Shown piece after piece: positions 17,829-26,331 of a stretch of DNA of 64,000 bases (position 1 is its first letter; every line of letters begins with the position of its first letter). The position numbers and the translations under genes are program-made. Source of the stretch: Elusimicrobiota bacterium (GTDB lineage Bacteria; Elusimicrobiota; Elusimicrobia; Elusimicrobiales; UBA9959). The DNA lies in the NCBI GenBank assembly GCA_026388155.1, contig JAPLKI010000005.1, positions 28,866 through 92,865 on the forward strand, read 5' to 3'. The notes beneath the pieces are model-generated. The model was given only the letters and a program-made list of their open reading frames with translations. It ran no database searches and was not told the DNA's origin.

Positions 17829-18376
17829 TAAGAATAAATCTCATTCCGCCCGGGTATATAGCCAACATTAACCGCAGGGTTATTATTGCCAAGATCGTTC
17901 TGGGAGCTGTGCTGGCGTTTGCTGTGGTGACCCTGCTTTCGCTTTGGCAGATCACGAGGGCGGGGGCTCTTAAATCAACCCTGGCCAAGCGCGAGACGGA
18001 ACTTCAATCGCTGCAGGGCGATGTTCAAAAGGTAAATGCCATAGAAGCGAATATAGCCGAGGTTCAGCGCTACCTTGACGCCATAAACCACATAACCAAC
18101 GGGCGCTTTATTTACACCAAATTCCTGCAGGAAACCGCGCGCGATCTGCCGGCCACTATCTGGTTTACCTCCATAAATACCTCGCTGGCCGGCGATATGA
18201 TGGGGGTCACCTTCGCGGTTCAATCCCGGTCCGCCTACGATCTGGCTGACTGGCTCAACGCGCTTGAAACAAAAGCGGGGTATTCCAGCGTTAATCTGAG
18301 CGGGATAACGATCGCGAAAAACGACCTGGGAAAGATTTTCAGCACCCAGGTTACGCTGAAGTGCGCCACCAAGTAA
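17825..18376 (+). CDS. pilN: Type IV pilus alignment protein PilN
   Basis: The 183-residue bitopic protein begins MIRINLIPPGY, the short cytoplasmic PilM-binding tail (INLIPP motif). One membrane helix (IVLGAVLAFAVVTLLSLWQI) and a periplasmic coiled coil plus ferredoxin-like domain (PATIWFTSINTSLAGDM) follow. It pairs with PilO. It is translationally coupled to pilM and ends 4 nt before pilO. Confidence 0.94.
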   Translation: MIRINLIPPGYIANINRRVIIAKIVLGAVLAFAVVTLLSLWQITRAGALKSTLAKRETELQSLQGDVQKVNAIEANIAEVQRYLDAINHITNGRFIYTKFLQETARDLPATIWFTSINTSLAGDMMGVTFAVQSRSAYDLADWLNALETKAGYSSVNLSGITIAKNDLGKIFSTQVTLKCATK

Positions 18377-18380
18377 ACTT

Positions 18381-18932
18381 ATGGACAAGATAAAGCTTAC
18401 GAAGGAACAGATAACGCAAATAGCGGCGGGCGTGTTTTTTGGCGGACTTTTTATTTTCGCTTACCTGAATTATTTCTGGCTGCCGCTTTCAAAGACTATA
18501 ACTGAGAATATCAGTAAGGTCGCTTCACTGGAGAGCGAAATAAACAAAGCCAAAATGCTGAAGGCGAAGTATAAAGACCTGGAAGCCAAGCTTGAGTCGC
18601 TGAAGTCCCAAAAGGAAGCGGCGCAGAAGAAACTGCCGCATGACAGGAAATTGCCGGACCTGCTGCGCACTATTATCAATTTAAGTAAAGTGTACAAGGT
18701 GAACATTCAGTCCATCAGTTCGCCGGCAAGCGGCAAAGAGGCGTATTTTATCAAGGCTTCATACCAGATAAGCGTACTCTGCGACTATCATGCTTTAGGC
18801 CGGTTCATGACAGCCCTGGGGCTTGAGGAGAGGATCATGACCACGGAAAACCTGACTATATCGGCCACGCCGGGCTCCGACACCTCGATTTCAGCCTCTT
18901 TCACGCTGGTGGTGTTCCAGTATAACGGCTAG
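18381..18932 (+). CDS. pilO: Type IV pilus alignment protein PilO
   Basis: The 183-residue bitopic protein has one N-terminal membrane helix (IAAGVFFGGLFIFAYLNYFW), a Lys/Glu-rich coiled coil (about 45-85) and a C-terminal ferredoxin-like domain. This is the standard PilO layout for heterodimerisation with PilN in the periplasm. The assignment rests on architecture and operon position. Confidence 0.92.
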   Translation: MDKIKLTKEQITQIAAGVFFGGLFIFAYLNYFWLPLSKTITENISKVASLESEINKAKMLKAKYKDLEAKLESLKSQKEAAQKKLPHDRKLPDLLRTIINLSKVYKVNIQSISSPASGKEAYFIKASYQISVLCDYHALGRFMTALGLEERIMTTENLTISATPGSDTSISASFTLVVFQYNG

Positions 18933-18975
18933 GCCGTCCGACAAGGCACAGCCATAGGCTAGACAAGGAAATTTT

Positions 18976-19521
18976 ATGCTCCGCTTTTTTTTGTTTTTCA
19001 TGGTTTTGTCCGCTCCGGCCGGGGCCCGGCCAGCCGTACCAATTCCGTTGGGCATGGGGACCAAGGGAGCCGTATCGACTCCGGCGGCCGCGGCGGCCCA
19101 GGTAGCCGTATCGACTCCGGCGGCCGCAGCGGCCCAGGTGGCCGTGTCAACTCCGGGAGCCACGGTGGCCCAGCTGTATCCCGGCCTTGGCCGCGATCCG
19201 CTGGTTCCTTCCACCGTGTTCGGCGGCCAGGCCGGATTGGACCAGGCGCAGAGCAGCCCTGTGACGGTAAGCTCTTTCAGCATTAATAATTTGAGCCTTA
19301 CCGGCATTATGGAAGATTCCGGCGGCAAACAAGCCCTGCTTGCCGATATCGTCAACGGCAAGGTTTATACCCTGAAGGCTGGCAGGCTGCTTGACTCTAA
19401 AAAAAAGCCGGTTCCCGGAGTGTCCGGGGTTATCAAGGGTAAGCAGATCATACTTTTAACCAACGATAAAAAGATCCGTCAAATCGATCTTCGCGAGAAA
19501 AAACAGACACTGGAGAACTGA
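18976..19521 (+). CDS. pilP: Type IV pilus lipoprotein-like PilP with an internal tandem repeat
   Basis: The 181-residue secreted protein starts with a signal peptide (LRFFLFFMVLSAPAGARP). A Pro/Ala/Val linker follows, and then the compact PilP fold (SINNLSLTGIMEDSGGKQAL and VNGKVYTLKAGRLL). There is no lipobox cysteine after the signal sequence, unlike classical PilP. PilP normally links PilN/PilO to the PilQ secretin. The linker contains three 36-bp tandem units (19069-19173), each encoding AVSTPAAAAAQV-like 12-mers. Confidence 0.88.
   Translation: MLRFFLFFMVLSAPAGARPAVPIPLGMGTKGAVSTPAAAAAQVAVSTPAAAAAQVAVSTPGATVAQLYPGLGRDPLVPSTVFGGQAGLDQAQSSPVTVSSFSINNLSLTGIMEDSGGKQALLADIVNGKVYTLKAGRLLDSKKKPVPGVSGVIKGKQIILLTNDKKIRQIDLREKKQTLEN
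19069..19173 (+). repeat. Three 36-bp tandem units inside pilP
   Basis: Units at 19069-19104 and 19105-19140 are nearly identical; the third (19141-19173) is diverged. Each is a whole number of codons, so copy-number change would alter linker length without frameshift. Confidence 0.9.
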
Positions 19522-19523
19522 AA

Positions 19524-21290
19524 ATGAAAAAACCCCTCTCTTTGCTGGTTATGGCGGTATTTTTAACGCAGAATTTGCCGGTGCTTTACGCTGTTGAAAA
19601 CGCCACTGTTAAATCGGTCCGCGTATCCGCGGAGAGCGTTTATATCGCCACCGACAAGCCTGTGAAATACAGGGCTTTTATCATGGGCACGCCGCCAAAA
19701 CTTGTGGTTGAATTAATGGGTGCGCGCCTGAAAACGCTCGAAGATATACCGGTAAACGGCTCGCTCCTTAAAAGGGTGCGTACCGGCCAGTTTCAGACAA
19801 GCCCTGTCAGTATTTCCCGTGTGGTCCTTGAACTCTCTCAAAAAGCGGCTTATGAAATAACCCGCGAGGGAGAGGAACTGGTGGTAATGCTTGGCGGCAG
19901 GCCGGCGCAGGCAAAGCCCGCGGTGAAAGACACTCAGGGCGGAGCGGCTCCTGCCGGAGTGACGGTCATCACGCCCTCCGACAGCGCGGCCCCGGCCAAG
20001 CCGGTGGAATTGAAAATGGAGCCGGCGCGGGTTTTGCCTGAAGATCTTTCAAGAGAAAGCGTGCCGGTCATCACGCCCAAAAAAACACAGCCGGCGCATT
20101 CGCCTTCCCGCAGCATCATGGAAAGTCTTTCCCGCGAGCCGATCAGTTTCGATTATAACGAAGCCAGCGTGCGCGAGGTGATAGGCATGATGGCGGCTAA
20201 GGCCGGAGTAAATGTAATTTACTCCGACGATGTTTCCGGCTCAATAACGATAAACCTTAACAGGGTGCCTTTTGACGAGGCGTTTAAAACCATACTGGAC
20301 GGGAAAGGCCTTACCGCGCAGCAGGTGGGGGACAATATTTTAAGGATAGCCACCCCGCAGACTTTTATGGCCGAGCAGAAAAAAGCCATGCTCCAGACCA
20401 GGATATTTTTTCTCAACTACTCCAAAGCCGCCGAAGTGAAAGTTCAGGTGGAAGCCGTTACCGCAGCCGAAAACCGCACAGCCCACTGTGTGGTGGACCT
20501 GGCCAATAACGCGCTTATCATCACCGACACTCCCATGGGTCTTGAAGGAACGGCCCGCCTGCTTAAGAACCTGGATCGCGTACCCAAACAGGTGATGATA
20601 GAGGTGAAACTGGTGGAGGTAACGCTTGACAACTCTTTCGAACTGGGAGTGGACTGGAATTTTGCAAACAAGACTAACGGCACTTCCGGCGAGGTTTATA
20701 TGGCCGGACCGACGCCCGGAGCCGGAACGATGGCCGGCTCTTTCACACTGGGAAAGGTCCTCGCTAATTCCTCGTTCAACGCGGTCATATCCGCCGCCGT
20801 TAAGAAGAACAAAGCCAAGATCCTTTCAGACCCGAAAGTGGCCACTTTGAACAATAAAGAGGCCAGTATAGATATCACGGATCAGACTTCCTATGACCAG
20901 CAGACAGTTACCAACGTCAGCGGCGTGAACACCATTACCCATGCATTCTCTAACGTTGTCACCGGCATAACTCTTAAGGTGACGCCTACAATAAATTCGG
21001 ACGGCCGTATTACCATGCATATCGTCCCTTCAGTAAGCCAGCCCAGCGCCGGACTTCCCGGTGCGCCTCCCAATGTCGCCACCAGGGGCACCGATACCAA
21101 CGTGGTAGTGCGCGATGGAGAGACCATAGTCATTGGCGGGCTGATACATGATAACCAGGCGGATGTGGTTTATAAAATACCCATTTTGGGCGATATCCCG
21201 CTGCTTGGCTATGTCTTCAGGAAAAAGAGCGTTACCAGAACCAGAGTGGAACTGCTTATTTTTGTGACTCCGACAGTTATAGCGGATTAG
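19524..21290 (+). CDS. pilQ: Type IV pilus secretin PilQ
   Basis: The 588-residue outer-membrane secretin has several parts. There is a signal peptide (1-23) and one AMIN domain (about 28-115). A Pro-rich spacer precedes an STN/N0 domain (about 205-285, SFDYNEASVREVIGMMAAKA) and an N1/NolW domain (about 290-375). The secretin core follows, with VRDGETIVIGGLIHDNQADV and VPILGDIPLLGYVF-type sequence. It forms the pilus exit pore. It is at the short end for PilQ, having a single AMIN domain. It follows pilP by 2 nt and closes the operon. Confidence 0.95.
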   Translation: MKKPLSLLVMAVFLTQNLPVLYAVENATVKSVRVSAESVYIATDKPVKYRAFIMGTPPKLVVELMGARLKTLEDIPVNGSLLKRVRTGQFQTSPVSISRVVLELSQKAAYEITREGEELVVMLGGRPAQAKPAVKDTQGGAAPAGVTVITPSDSAAPAKPVELKMEPARVLPEDLSRESVPVITPKKTQPAHSPSRSIMESLSREPISFDYNEASVREVIGMMAAKAGVNVIYSDDVSGSITINLNRVPFDEAFKTILDGKGLTAQQVGDNILRIATPQTFMAEQKKAMLQTRIFFLNYSKAAEVKVQVEAVTAAENRTAHCVVDLANNALIITDTPMGLEGTARLLKNLDRVPKQVMIEVKLVEVTLDNSFELGVDWNFANKTNGTSGEVYMAGPTPGAGTMAGSFTLGKVLANSSFNAVISAAVKKNKAKILSDPKVATLNNKEASIDITDQTSYDQQTVTNVSGVNTITHAFSNVVTGITLKVTPTINSDGRITMHIVPSVSQPSAGLPGAPPNVATRGTDTNVVVRDGETIVIGGLIHDNQADVVYKIPILGDIPLLGYVFRKKSVTRTRVELLIFVTPTVIAD

Positions 21291-21605
21291 CCCTAAAATC
21301 GCGGTTGACGGGGAACCCGCCAGGCATCGGGACAGCTGGACGGCTAGGCAGCTAAAATGCGGAATACCTAAAAAGCCGTCCAGCCGGCAGTCAAGCTGCC
21401 CCGCATTAACCCGAGGGACGGTCGTTTGCGGGCCAGTGGTGCTGTCCGCGACTGAGGCCTTTGGCCGTCCGCCATAGGTCTTGATACGGCACCTCCAGAG
21501 GATTGAAGGATGAGGCAAAGAACACATCAAAGGCAAAAATTGTTTTTTCATTCCTTCTCCCTTATCACTCATCCCTCCGGATCCCGACCGGGGAATTTGG
21601 GCTAG
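21291..21605. repeat. 315-nt gene-free gap with inverted word repeat and shuffled modules
   Basis: GCTGGACGGCT (21335-21345) faces its exact complement AGCCGTCCAGC (21374-21384) within aggcagct-type words; the same word cluster recurs at 61203-61240. From 21420 to 21507 the reverse complement carries tcagtcgcggacagc, ctggaggtgccgtatcaa and tggcccgcaaacgacc, the same modules as at 12797-12880 in a different order. No gene or terminator is evident. Confidence 0.6.
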
Positions 21606-21784
21606 ATGCTTGTCTTTCCGTTCTTTTCTGTCCTGGCTTTTGCCCCGCTTCTACAGGGCCTCTTTGATTTTCCTCTCCAAACCGCCTTCCAGGCGATAAT
21701 ATTTTTTTCCTGCCTTTTATGGTTTTTGTCCGCGCTAAAGCACGCTCAATTGCCGTCTGATTTGTTGTCAAGGCGCCAGTTGGC

Positions 21785-21821
21785 TTGCGCTCCTGTGCTC
21801 CTGTGCTCCTGTGTTCTTGCC
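21785..21821 (+). repeat. 8-bp repeat arm (gctcctgt units) inside the ligase gene
   Basis: About three copies of gctcctgt plus diverged units encode the hydrophobic stretch ACAPVLLCSCVLAVL within a membrane helix. It is the reverse complement of the tract at 22668-22709. Confidence 0.8.
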
Positions 21822-22667
21822 GTTCTGGCGCTTTCCTTTTTTTCCATGTTCGCAAGCCCGGTGCGGGCGCTGGTGTGGCCCGAGTGGGGCAATTTAGCGG
21901 CCGGGCTCCTGATTTTTATTTTTTCCGGCTTTCTTCGCCCTGAAGAGCGTAACAGAACAGACCGCGCTCTGCGGATCGCGGCCTGGGGAACGGCGGCCCT
22001 TGCCGGCGTTCAAGCCCTCGTTTTAAAAAGTCCGCAGGTCTCCGCTTCTCTCACAAACCCGAATGCCCTCGCGCTTTTCGTGGTAATGCTTTTGCCTTTG
22101 GCGGCGTCCTGGAAAGACTGGTGGCTTGCCGGAGCTTTACTGGTGCTTTTGATCTGGACGCAATCCGCGGGCGCGGCTATCGCGCTGATCTCCGCCGCCG
22201 GCTTTTACATGCATCAGTCGTTCGGGCGCGCTGAGTTGAAAAAAAATCTGCCGATTTTTGTCCTGCTCGCCATAGCGCTTGTCCTGGTGATTTCCCAGGT
22301 TCCGACGCAGTCATTCATCCACCGCCTTCTTTGGTGGAAAAGCGCCGTGCTGATGTTTCTCTCTAATCCATTTTTGGGTTTCGGCCATGCCGCTTTTACG
22401 TTCGTCTATCCCGCTTACAGGGGGGCGATACCCGGCGACATCGGTTCAATTTACGCCCACAGTTATTATCTTGAATTTCTGGCTGAAAACGGGCTTTTTT
22501 GCGCCGCGCTCTGGTTCGGGCTTTTGGTTTATGCGGTTAAAAAAAAGACGGGACTGGCGAAATATTCGCTTATTGCCGCCCTGGCCCACGGTGTAATTGA
22601 CTTCGGGCTTTCAGTGCCGGCTAATTTTTGGATTTTCTGCTACCTCGCGGCGCCGGACAACCGGGAG

Positions 22668-22709
22668 CACAGGAGCACAGGAGCACAGGAGCACAAGCGC
22701 ACAAGTAAG
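22668..22709 (+). repeat. 8-bp repeat tract (agcacagg units) at the frameshift point
   Basis: Three exact agcacagg units followed by two variants. The unit length is not a multiple of three, so slippage changes the frame of the ligase gene. In this orientation it encodes hydrophilic residues (EHRSTGAQEHK). Confidence 0.85.
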
Positions 22710-23102
22710 AGGCGGGCTGGCCTTTTCAGCAGCCGCGACCGTGCTCGCCGCGGCCTGGCTGAATTTGTGTTTTACGCATAATCGGGCTTTGCGCGCGCAG
22801 GCGGCCGCCGTTTCATTTTACGCCGGGCGGGATTTTACGGCCGCTGAAAATAAATTTAAAAAAGCCCTTGAAATTGAAAACGGCCCGGCGCCGCTTGAGG
22901 CGCTTGGAGAAATAGAATTCCGGCTCGCTTCCGAAAGAAAAGACAAGGGGGCGCTTTTTTCCGCCGCCGTGTTTTTTGAGCGCGCGCTTATTCTAAACCC
23001 CTACAGCGCGTCAGCGTACAGGAATCTGGCCGCTGTTTACCGCGCGGCAGGGGAAGATAAACTGCTAAAGGGCCTTGAGGAAAGAAAAAAGAGGATATTC
23101 AG

Positions 23103-25001
23103 ATGAGCGCCGCGAAGACGCTGTTGAAAGAAAAGGTCCGGGGCTGCGCTCCGGCTTTCTTTCTGCTGTTTGCCTGCTCCCTTTCAGGCCTCAGGGGCGC
23201 CATGAGCTGGGAGGTGTTCGCGCTGGCGGTTTTTTGCCTGGCTGTTTTTTTCAGAGAGGAAGGCTTCGCGCTCCCGGGCGGACTCTGGCCGTGGTTCTTC
23301 GGCTGGCTCGGTATCGCTTCGGTTTTTTCACTTGAGCCGCTTAATTCGCTGTCCCAGTTCTCAAAATATCTGGTTTTCGCGTTTTTTCTCTCTTTAACTT
23401 CCCAGTGCGGCAAAACCTCAGTCTCTGACAGTGTCATGGGCGCAGAAACGGGGAGGGCCCCGCACTTTGGCCCTTTCGGAAAAAGTGCGGGGGGGCCCTG
23501 GCTGCTAGCGCTTTTTGGCGCCGCGCTGATCTGCGCTTTTGTCGTTTTTTATCAGCGGCTCTCGGGTGCCGGAGTTTACGGTGTTTCCGGCTTCAACCCT
23601 AACTATTGCGCGGCTTTCATGGCCGGGGCTTTTGCAGCCGCGTGGGTATTTATGTTTTCAGCCGCGGACGGCGCCATAGGCCCGCGGCAGACCCCGCACT
23701 TTGGCCCTTTCGGAAAAAGTGCGGGGCAGGCCAGTGTCCCGGAAAAAGAAATCAGGCATAAAATGTTTTATGGTCTGCTTTCCGCGGTTTTCATTTCAGG
23801 AATAATCGCCGCCAATTCCCGCGGGGCGCTTATGGCTTCAATAGTCGCCGCCGCGGCCTGGCTTATAACAAGTAAAAAATGGCGGGTTCTGCTTTATCTG
23901 GCCGCCGCGCTCTCTTTGACAGCGGCGCTTTTCCCCGAGGAATGGCTTTCTTTTTTGTTTAAAGCTGAAGATCCCCGGGCCTACGCGCGCGTTTGGATAT
24001 GGGGCAGCGCCCTTGAAGCCGCGCTCGCCCGGCCCTTCTTCGGCTTTGGCCCCGGGCTGTTCGAACGGGCCTTTGAACTTTTTAAGTTTCCTTATTTCAA
24101 CGGTATTTCATACTACGGTCATTCCACCATTCACGCCCATAGCGAGGTTTTGAATCTGGCGGCCGAGGCCGGCCTCCCCGCCGCCGTTCTTTTTCTTGGG
24201 GCGGTGTTTTATTCCGTTAAAGAAAAAAGCCGCGATGCCTTTGCGGCGGCTATGAAATTCTGCGCGCTCGCGCTTCTGGTCCAGGGGACTTTTGATATAG
24301 TGTTATATTCAGGGGCGGTGTCGCTTTTATTCTTTGGTTCCCTCGGCTTTGCCGCCGGCGGGCCCCGGCACGAAGGCGCTTGCGGAAAATCGACCGGGCG
24401 ATCGCGGCCCATATTGCTTATCTTCGGCGTTTTATGTGTTTTGAGCCTTGCTTCGCGGGTTATTTTTGAGCGGGATTTCTCCCTGGCCCTGCGGCCCGGA
24501 GCGGACCCGGCGCAAAGCGCGGCGGCGCTTCGGCGGGCCCTGGTTTTTGCCCCTTATGATAAAGACCTGCTTCTTCGGGCCGCGCGGGCGCGGCTGCTGT
24601 CATCCGGCAATTACGCTTACGCGGCGGCCTTTGTTGAAAACGCTGCCGTCTTTTGCCCGAAAGATCCGAGGTTCCCGTATCTTGCGGCCGAGGCCTTCAT
24701 TTACGGCGCTAACGCTCCGGCGGCTTATAGCAGGCTTGATAAGGCTCTTGTTCTTGAGCCGGAGTTCCTGGCGGCGAGGGTTGCTTTGGCCCGCCTGCTT
24801 TATTCCGACGGCAAATTAAAGGCCGCGGCCGCGCAGGCCGCTATCGCAGAAAAAACAGCCTCGCAAAGCCGGCGGCAGTACTCCGTTTACGACATGCTGC
24901 TTATAAACTTTGATCTGGAAGCCTTTAAGGACTTAAAAAAAGAAATATGGAAGAAAAGAGCGGTTGGGAAAAATATTGTTTCAGGCAGACCGGCTCGATA
25001 A
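23103..25001 (+). CDS. O-antigen ligase/polymerase-family protein with C-terminal TPR-like region
   Basis: The 632-residue protein starts at an ATGA overlap with the preceding gene. About ten to twelve membrane helices carry the family region RPFFGFGPGLFERAFELFKF and HAHSEVLNLAAEAGLPAAVL. A C-terminal soluble part (about 470-620) has TPR-like helices (RRALVFAPYDKDLLLRAARA and AAYSRLDKALVLEPEFLAAR). Such proteins join or polymerise polysaccharide on the periplasmic side. Two identical 35-bp palindromes (23458-23492, 23692-23726) are inserted in frame and encode PHFGPFGKSAG in cytoplasmic or periplasmic loops. It overlaps the next gene by 55 nt. Confidence 0.85.
   Translation: MSAAKTLLKEKVRGCAPAFFLLFACSLSGLRGAMSWEVFALAVFCLAVFFREEGFALPGGLWPWFFGWLGIASVFSLEPLNSLSQFSKYLVFAFFLSLTSQCGKTSVSDSVMGAETGRAPHFGPFGKSAGGPWLLALFGAALICAFVVFYQRLSGAGVYGVSGFNPNYCAAFMAGAFAAAWVFMFSAADGAIGPRQTPHFGPFGKSAGQASVPEKEIRHKMFYGLLSAVFISGIIAANSRGALMASIVAAAAWLITSKKWRVLLYLAAALSLTAALFPEEWLSFLFKAEDPRAYARVWIWGSALEAALARPFFGFGPGLFERAFELFKFPYFNGISYYGHSTIHAHSEVLNLAAEAGLPAAVLFLGAVFYSVKEKSRDAFAAAMKFCALALLVQGTFDIVLYSGAVSLLFFGSLGFAAGGPRHEGACGKSTGRSRPILLIFGVLCVLSLASRVIFERDFSLALRPGADPAQSAAALRRALVFAPYDKDLLLRAARARLLSSGNYAYAAAFVENAAVFCPKDPRFPYLAAEAFIYGANAPAAYSRLDKALVLEPEFLAARVALARLLYSDGKLKAAAAQAAIAEKTASQSRRQYSVYDMLLINFDLEAFKDLKKEIWKKRAVGKNIVSGRPAR
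23458..23492. repeat. Palindromic element P, copy 1 (in frame)
   Basis: CCCCGCACTTT and AAAGTGCGGGG form a perfect 11-bp stem around a 13-nt loop (ggccctttcggaa). It is identical over 35 nt to copy 2 and encodes APHFGPFGKSAG in the ligase-like gene. Confidence 0.9.
23692..23726. repeat. Palindromic element P, copy 2 (in frame)
   Basis: Identical to copy 1 and 234 nt (78 codons) downstream, hence in the same reading frame, encoding TPHFGPFGKSAG. Confidence 0.9.
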
Positions 25002-26227
25002 GCGGCAACAGTGTCCGGCTGCTTAAAAACGGCGAAGAGGCCTTTGGCGAAATGATCGAAGCCGTAAAAGCCGCCAAAGAGTATCTCTTGCTGGAATTTT
25101 ACGCTTTCGCCGATGACGCCGCCGGGCGGCTTTTTGCCGCGCTGCTTAAAGAAAAAATGCGCCAGGGGGTGCGGGTTTACCTTATCCGCGACGGGGTGGG
25201 TTCCATACTTACCGACCAGGACTTCTTTTCCGGCCTTGCCGCCGAGGGGGCAGGAGTCGCGGAATTCCGTCCTTGGGTGCATTGGAAGCCCTACTGGAAC
25301 TGGATAAAGCGCGACCACAGAAAAATTCTTTGCATGGACGGGGCAGCGGCCTTCGTGGGCGGTTTTAATATTACCGAAGCCGACCTGCCGCGCTCGCTCG
25401 GCGGACGCGGCTGGAAAGACGCGCAGGTGCGTGTGGAAGGGCCGGCGGTCGCGGAGATAGAGAAGCTTTTTTGGGAATCCTGGTCCTCAAGCCGGCAGAC
25501 CGCCGCTCTTTCGGGCGAACCTGAAAGAAGCGGGGGGGCTGCGACGGAGCCGGGCGGCAAGGAGGGCGTCTGCCCGCCGCCTGTCTGGCGGCACTCAAAA
25601 GAGCATCTGGCCGGCAACCCCGCCGCCTGCCTGCGGACCGGAGCTGTGTCCGGCGATACGCAAACGGGCAGCCGGGGGAATGTTCCGGTTTCCATAGTTT
25701 CCGCTTCCGGTATAAGGAACTTCATGTCTATCAGGCGCAGTTACAGGTATGCCATAGACATGGCCGAAGATTATATTTATATCACCAACGCCTACTTTCT
25801 GCCGGACCGCCTTATTTACCGCCGTCTGATCAGGGCGGTGCGCCGCGGGGTGGATGTGCGCATCATAGCGCCCCTTAAAACGGACCATCCTTATGTGCGC
25901 TGGGCTTCCTGGGCAATGTACGCCCACATGCTGAAAAACGGCATAAGGCTGTACGAATGGCAGGGTGAAATTTTACATTCCAAGATCGCCGTTATTGACG
26001 GGCTGTGGTCTTCGGTAGGCAGCCATAACCTGGACCACAGGAGCCTGCATTACAACCTGGAACTGAATGTTAATGTTTTTAACAGAAAATTCGGCTCGGA
26101 AGTGAGGCGGCTTTTTATGGAGGATATTAAAGGCTCAAAGGAATTGACGCTCTCCATAGTGCGTTCGCGGCCCCTGCTTTCAAAGGCGGCAAGCAAACTG
26201 CTTTATCTCTTCAGGTCATTCGGCTGA
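24947..26227 (+). CDS. Cardiolipin synthase-like phospholipase D family protein
   Basis: The 426-residue protein has two HKD motifs: HRKILCMD at His124 and HSKIAVID at His344, each followed by the GG/GS signature (FVGGFNI, SVGSHN). The family transfers phosphatidyl groups, most often making cardiolipin from two phosphatidylglycerols. Unlike typical Cls it lacks N-terminal membrane helices, resembling ClsB-type enzymes. Between the domains (about residues 185-250) lies a GC-rich, low-complexity Pro/Gly/Ser insertion of about 60 residues that looks foreign. It overlaps the preceding gene by 55 nt. Confidence 0.85.
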   Translation: MEEKSGWEKYCFRQTGSISGNSVRLLKNGEEAFGEMIEAVKAAKEYLLLEFYAFADDAAGRLFAALLKEKMRQGVRVYLIRDGVGSILTDQDFFSGLAAEGAGVAEFRPWVHWKPYWNWIKRDHRKILCMDGAAAFVGGFNITEADLPRSLGGRGWKDAQVRVEGPAVAEIEKLFWESWSSSRQTAALSGEPERSGGAATEPGGKEGVCPPPVWRHSKEHLAGNPAACLRTGAVSGDTQTGSRGNVPVSIVSASGIRNFMSIRRSYRYAIDMAEDYIYITNAYFLPDRLIYRRLIRAVRRGVDVRIIAPLKTDHPYVRWASWAMYAHMLKNGIRLYEWQGEILHSKIAVIDGLWSSVGSHNLDHRSLHYNLELNVNVFNRKFGSEVRRLFMEDIKGSKELTLSIVRSRPLLSKAASKLLYLFRSFG

Positions 26228-26233
26228 ATTTTT

Positions 26234-26330
26234 CGGCAAGGCTGAAGGCATAAGGCTGAGGGTTGAAGGGTTACAAGGAAATTTCCTCAACTTCAGCCTT
26301 AAGCCTTATATCAATGGAAGCTGAAATATC
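26234..26330. repeat. Inverted word-repeat locus
   Basis: aaggctgaaggcataaggct and gagggttgaag face cttcagccttaagccttata, enclosing ggaaatttcc. It lies between the Cls-like gene and a secreted protein; an upstream in-frame ATG of the latter would translate it. Confidence 0.75.
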
Positions 26331-26331
26331 A

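Larger units (their letters stand above)
21606..23106 (+). pseudogene. O-antigen ligase/polymerase-like protein with TPR tail, out of frame at an 8-bp repeat
   Basis: The first frame (to about 22690) encodes about ten membrane helices and the Wzy_C-like region NPFLGFGHAAFTFVYPAY and SYYLEFLAENGLF, typical of O-antigen ligase/polymerase family proteins. After the repeat tract (22668-22709) the meaningful frame shifts by one. It then gives a last membrane helix (GLAFSAAATVLAAAWLNLCF) and a TPR-like tail (RDFTAAENKFKKALEIE), ending at 23106. The intact paralogue immediately downstream has the same membrane-plus-TPR design, supporting one interrupted gene. Adding one 8-bp unit or removing two would restore the frame. 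It could be phase-variable, decayed, or an assembly error. Confidence 0.72.
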
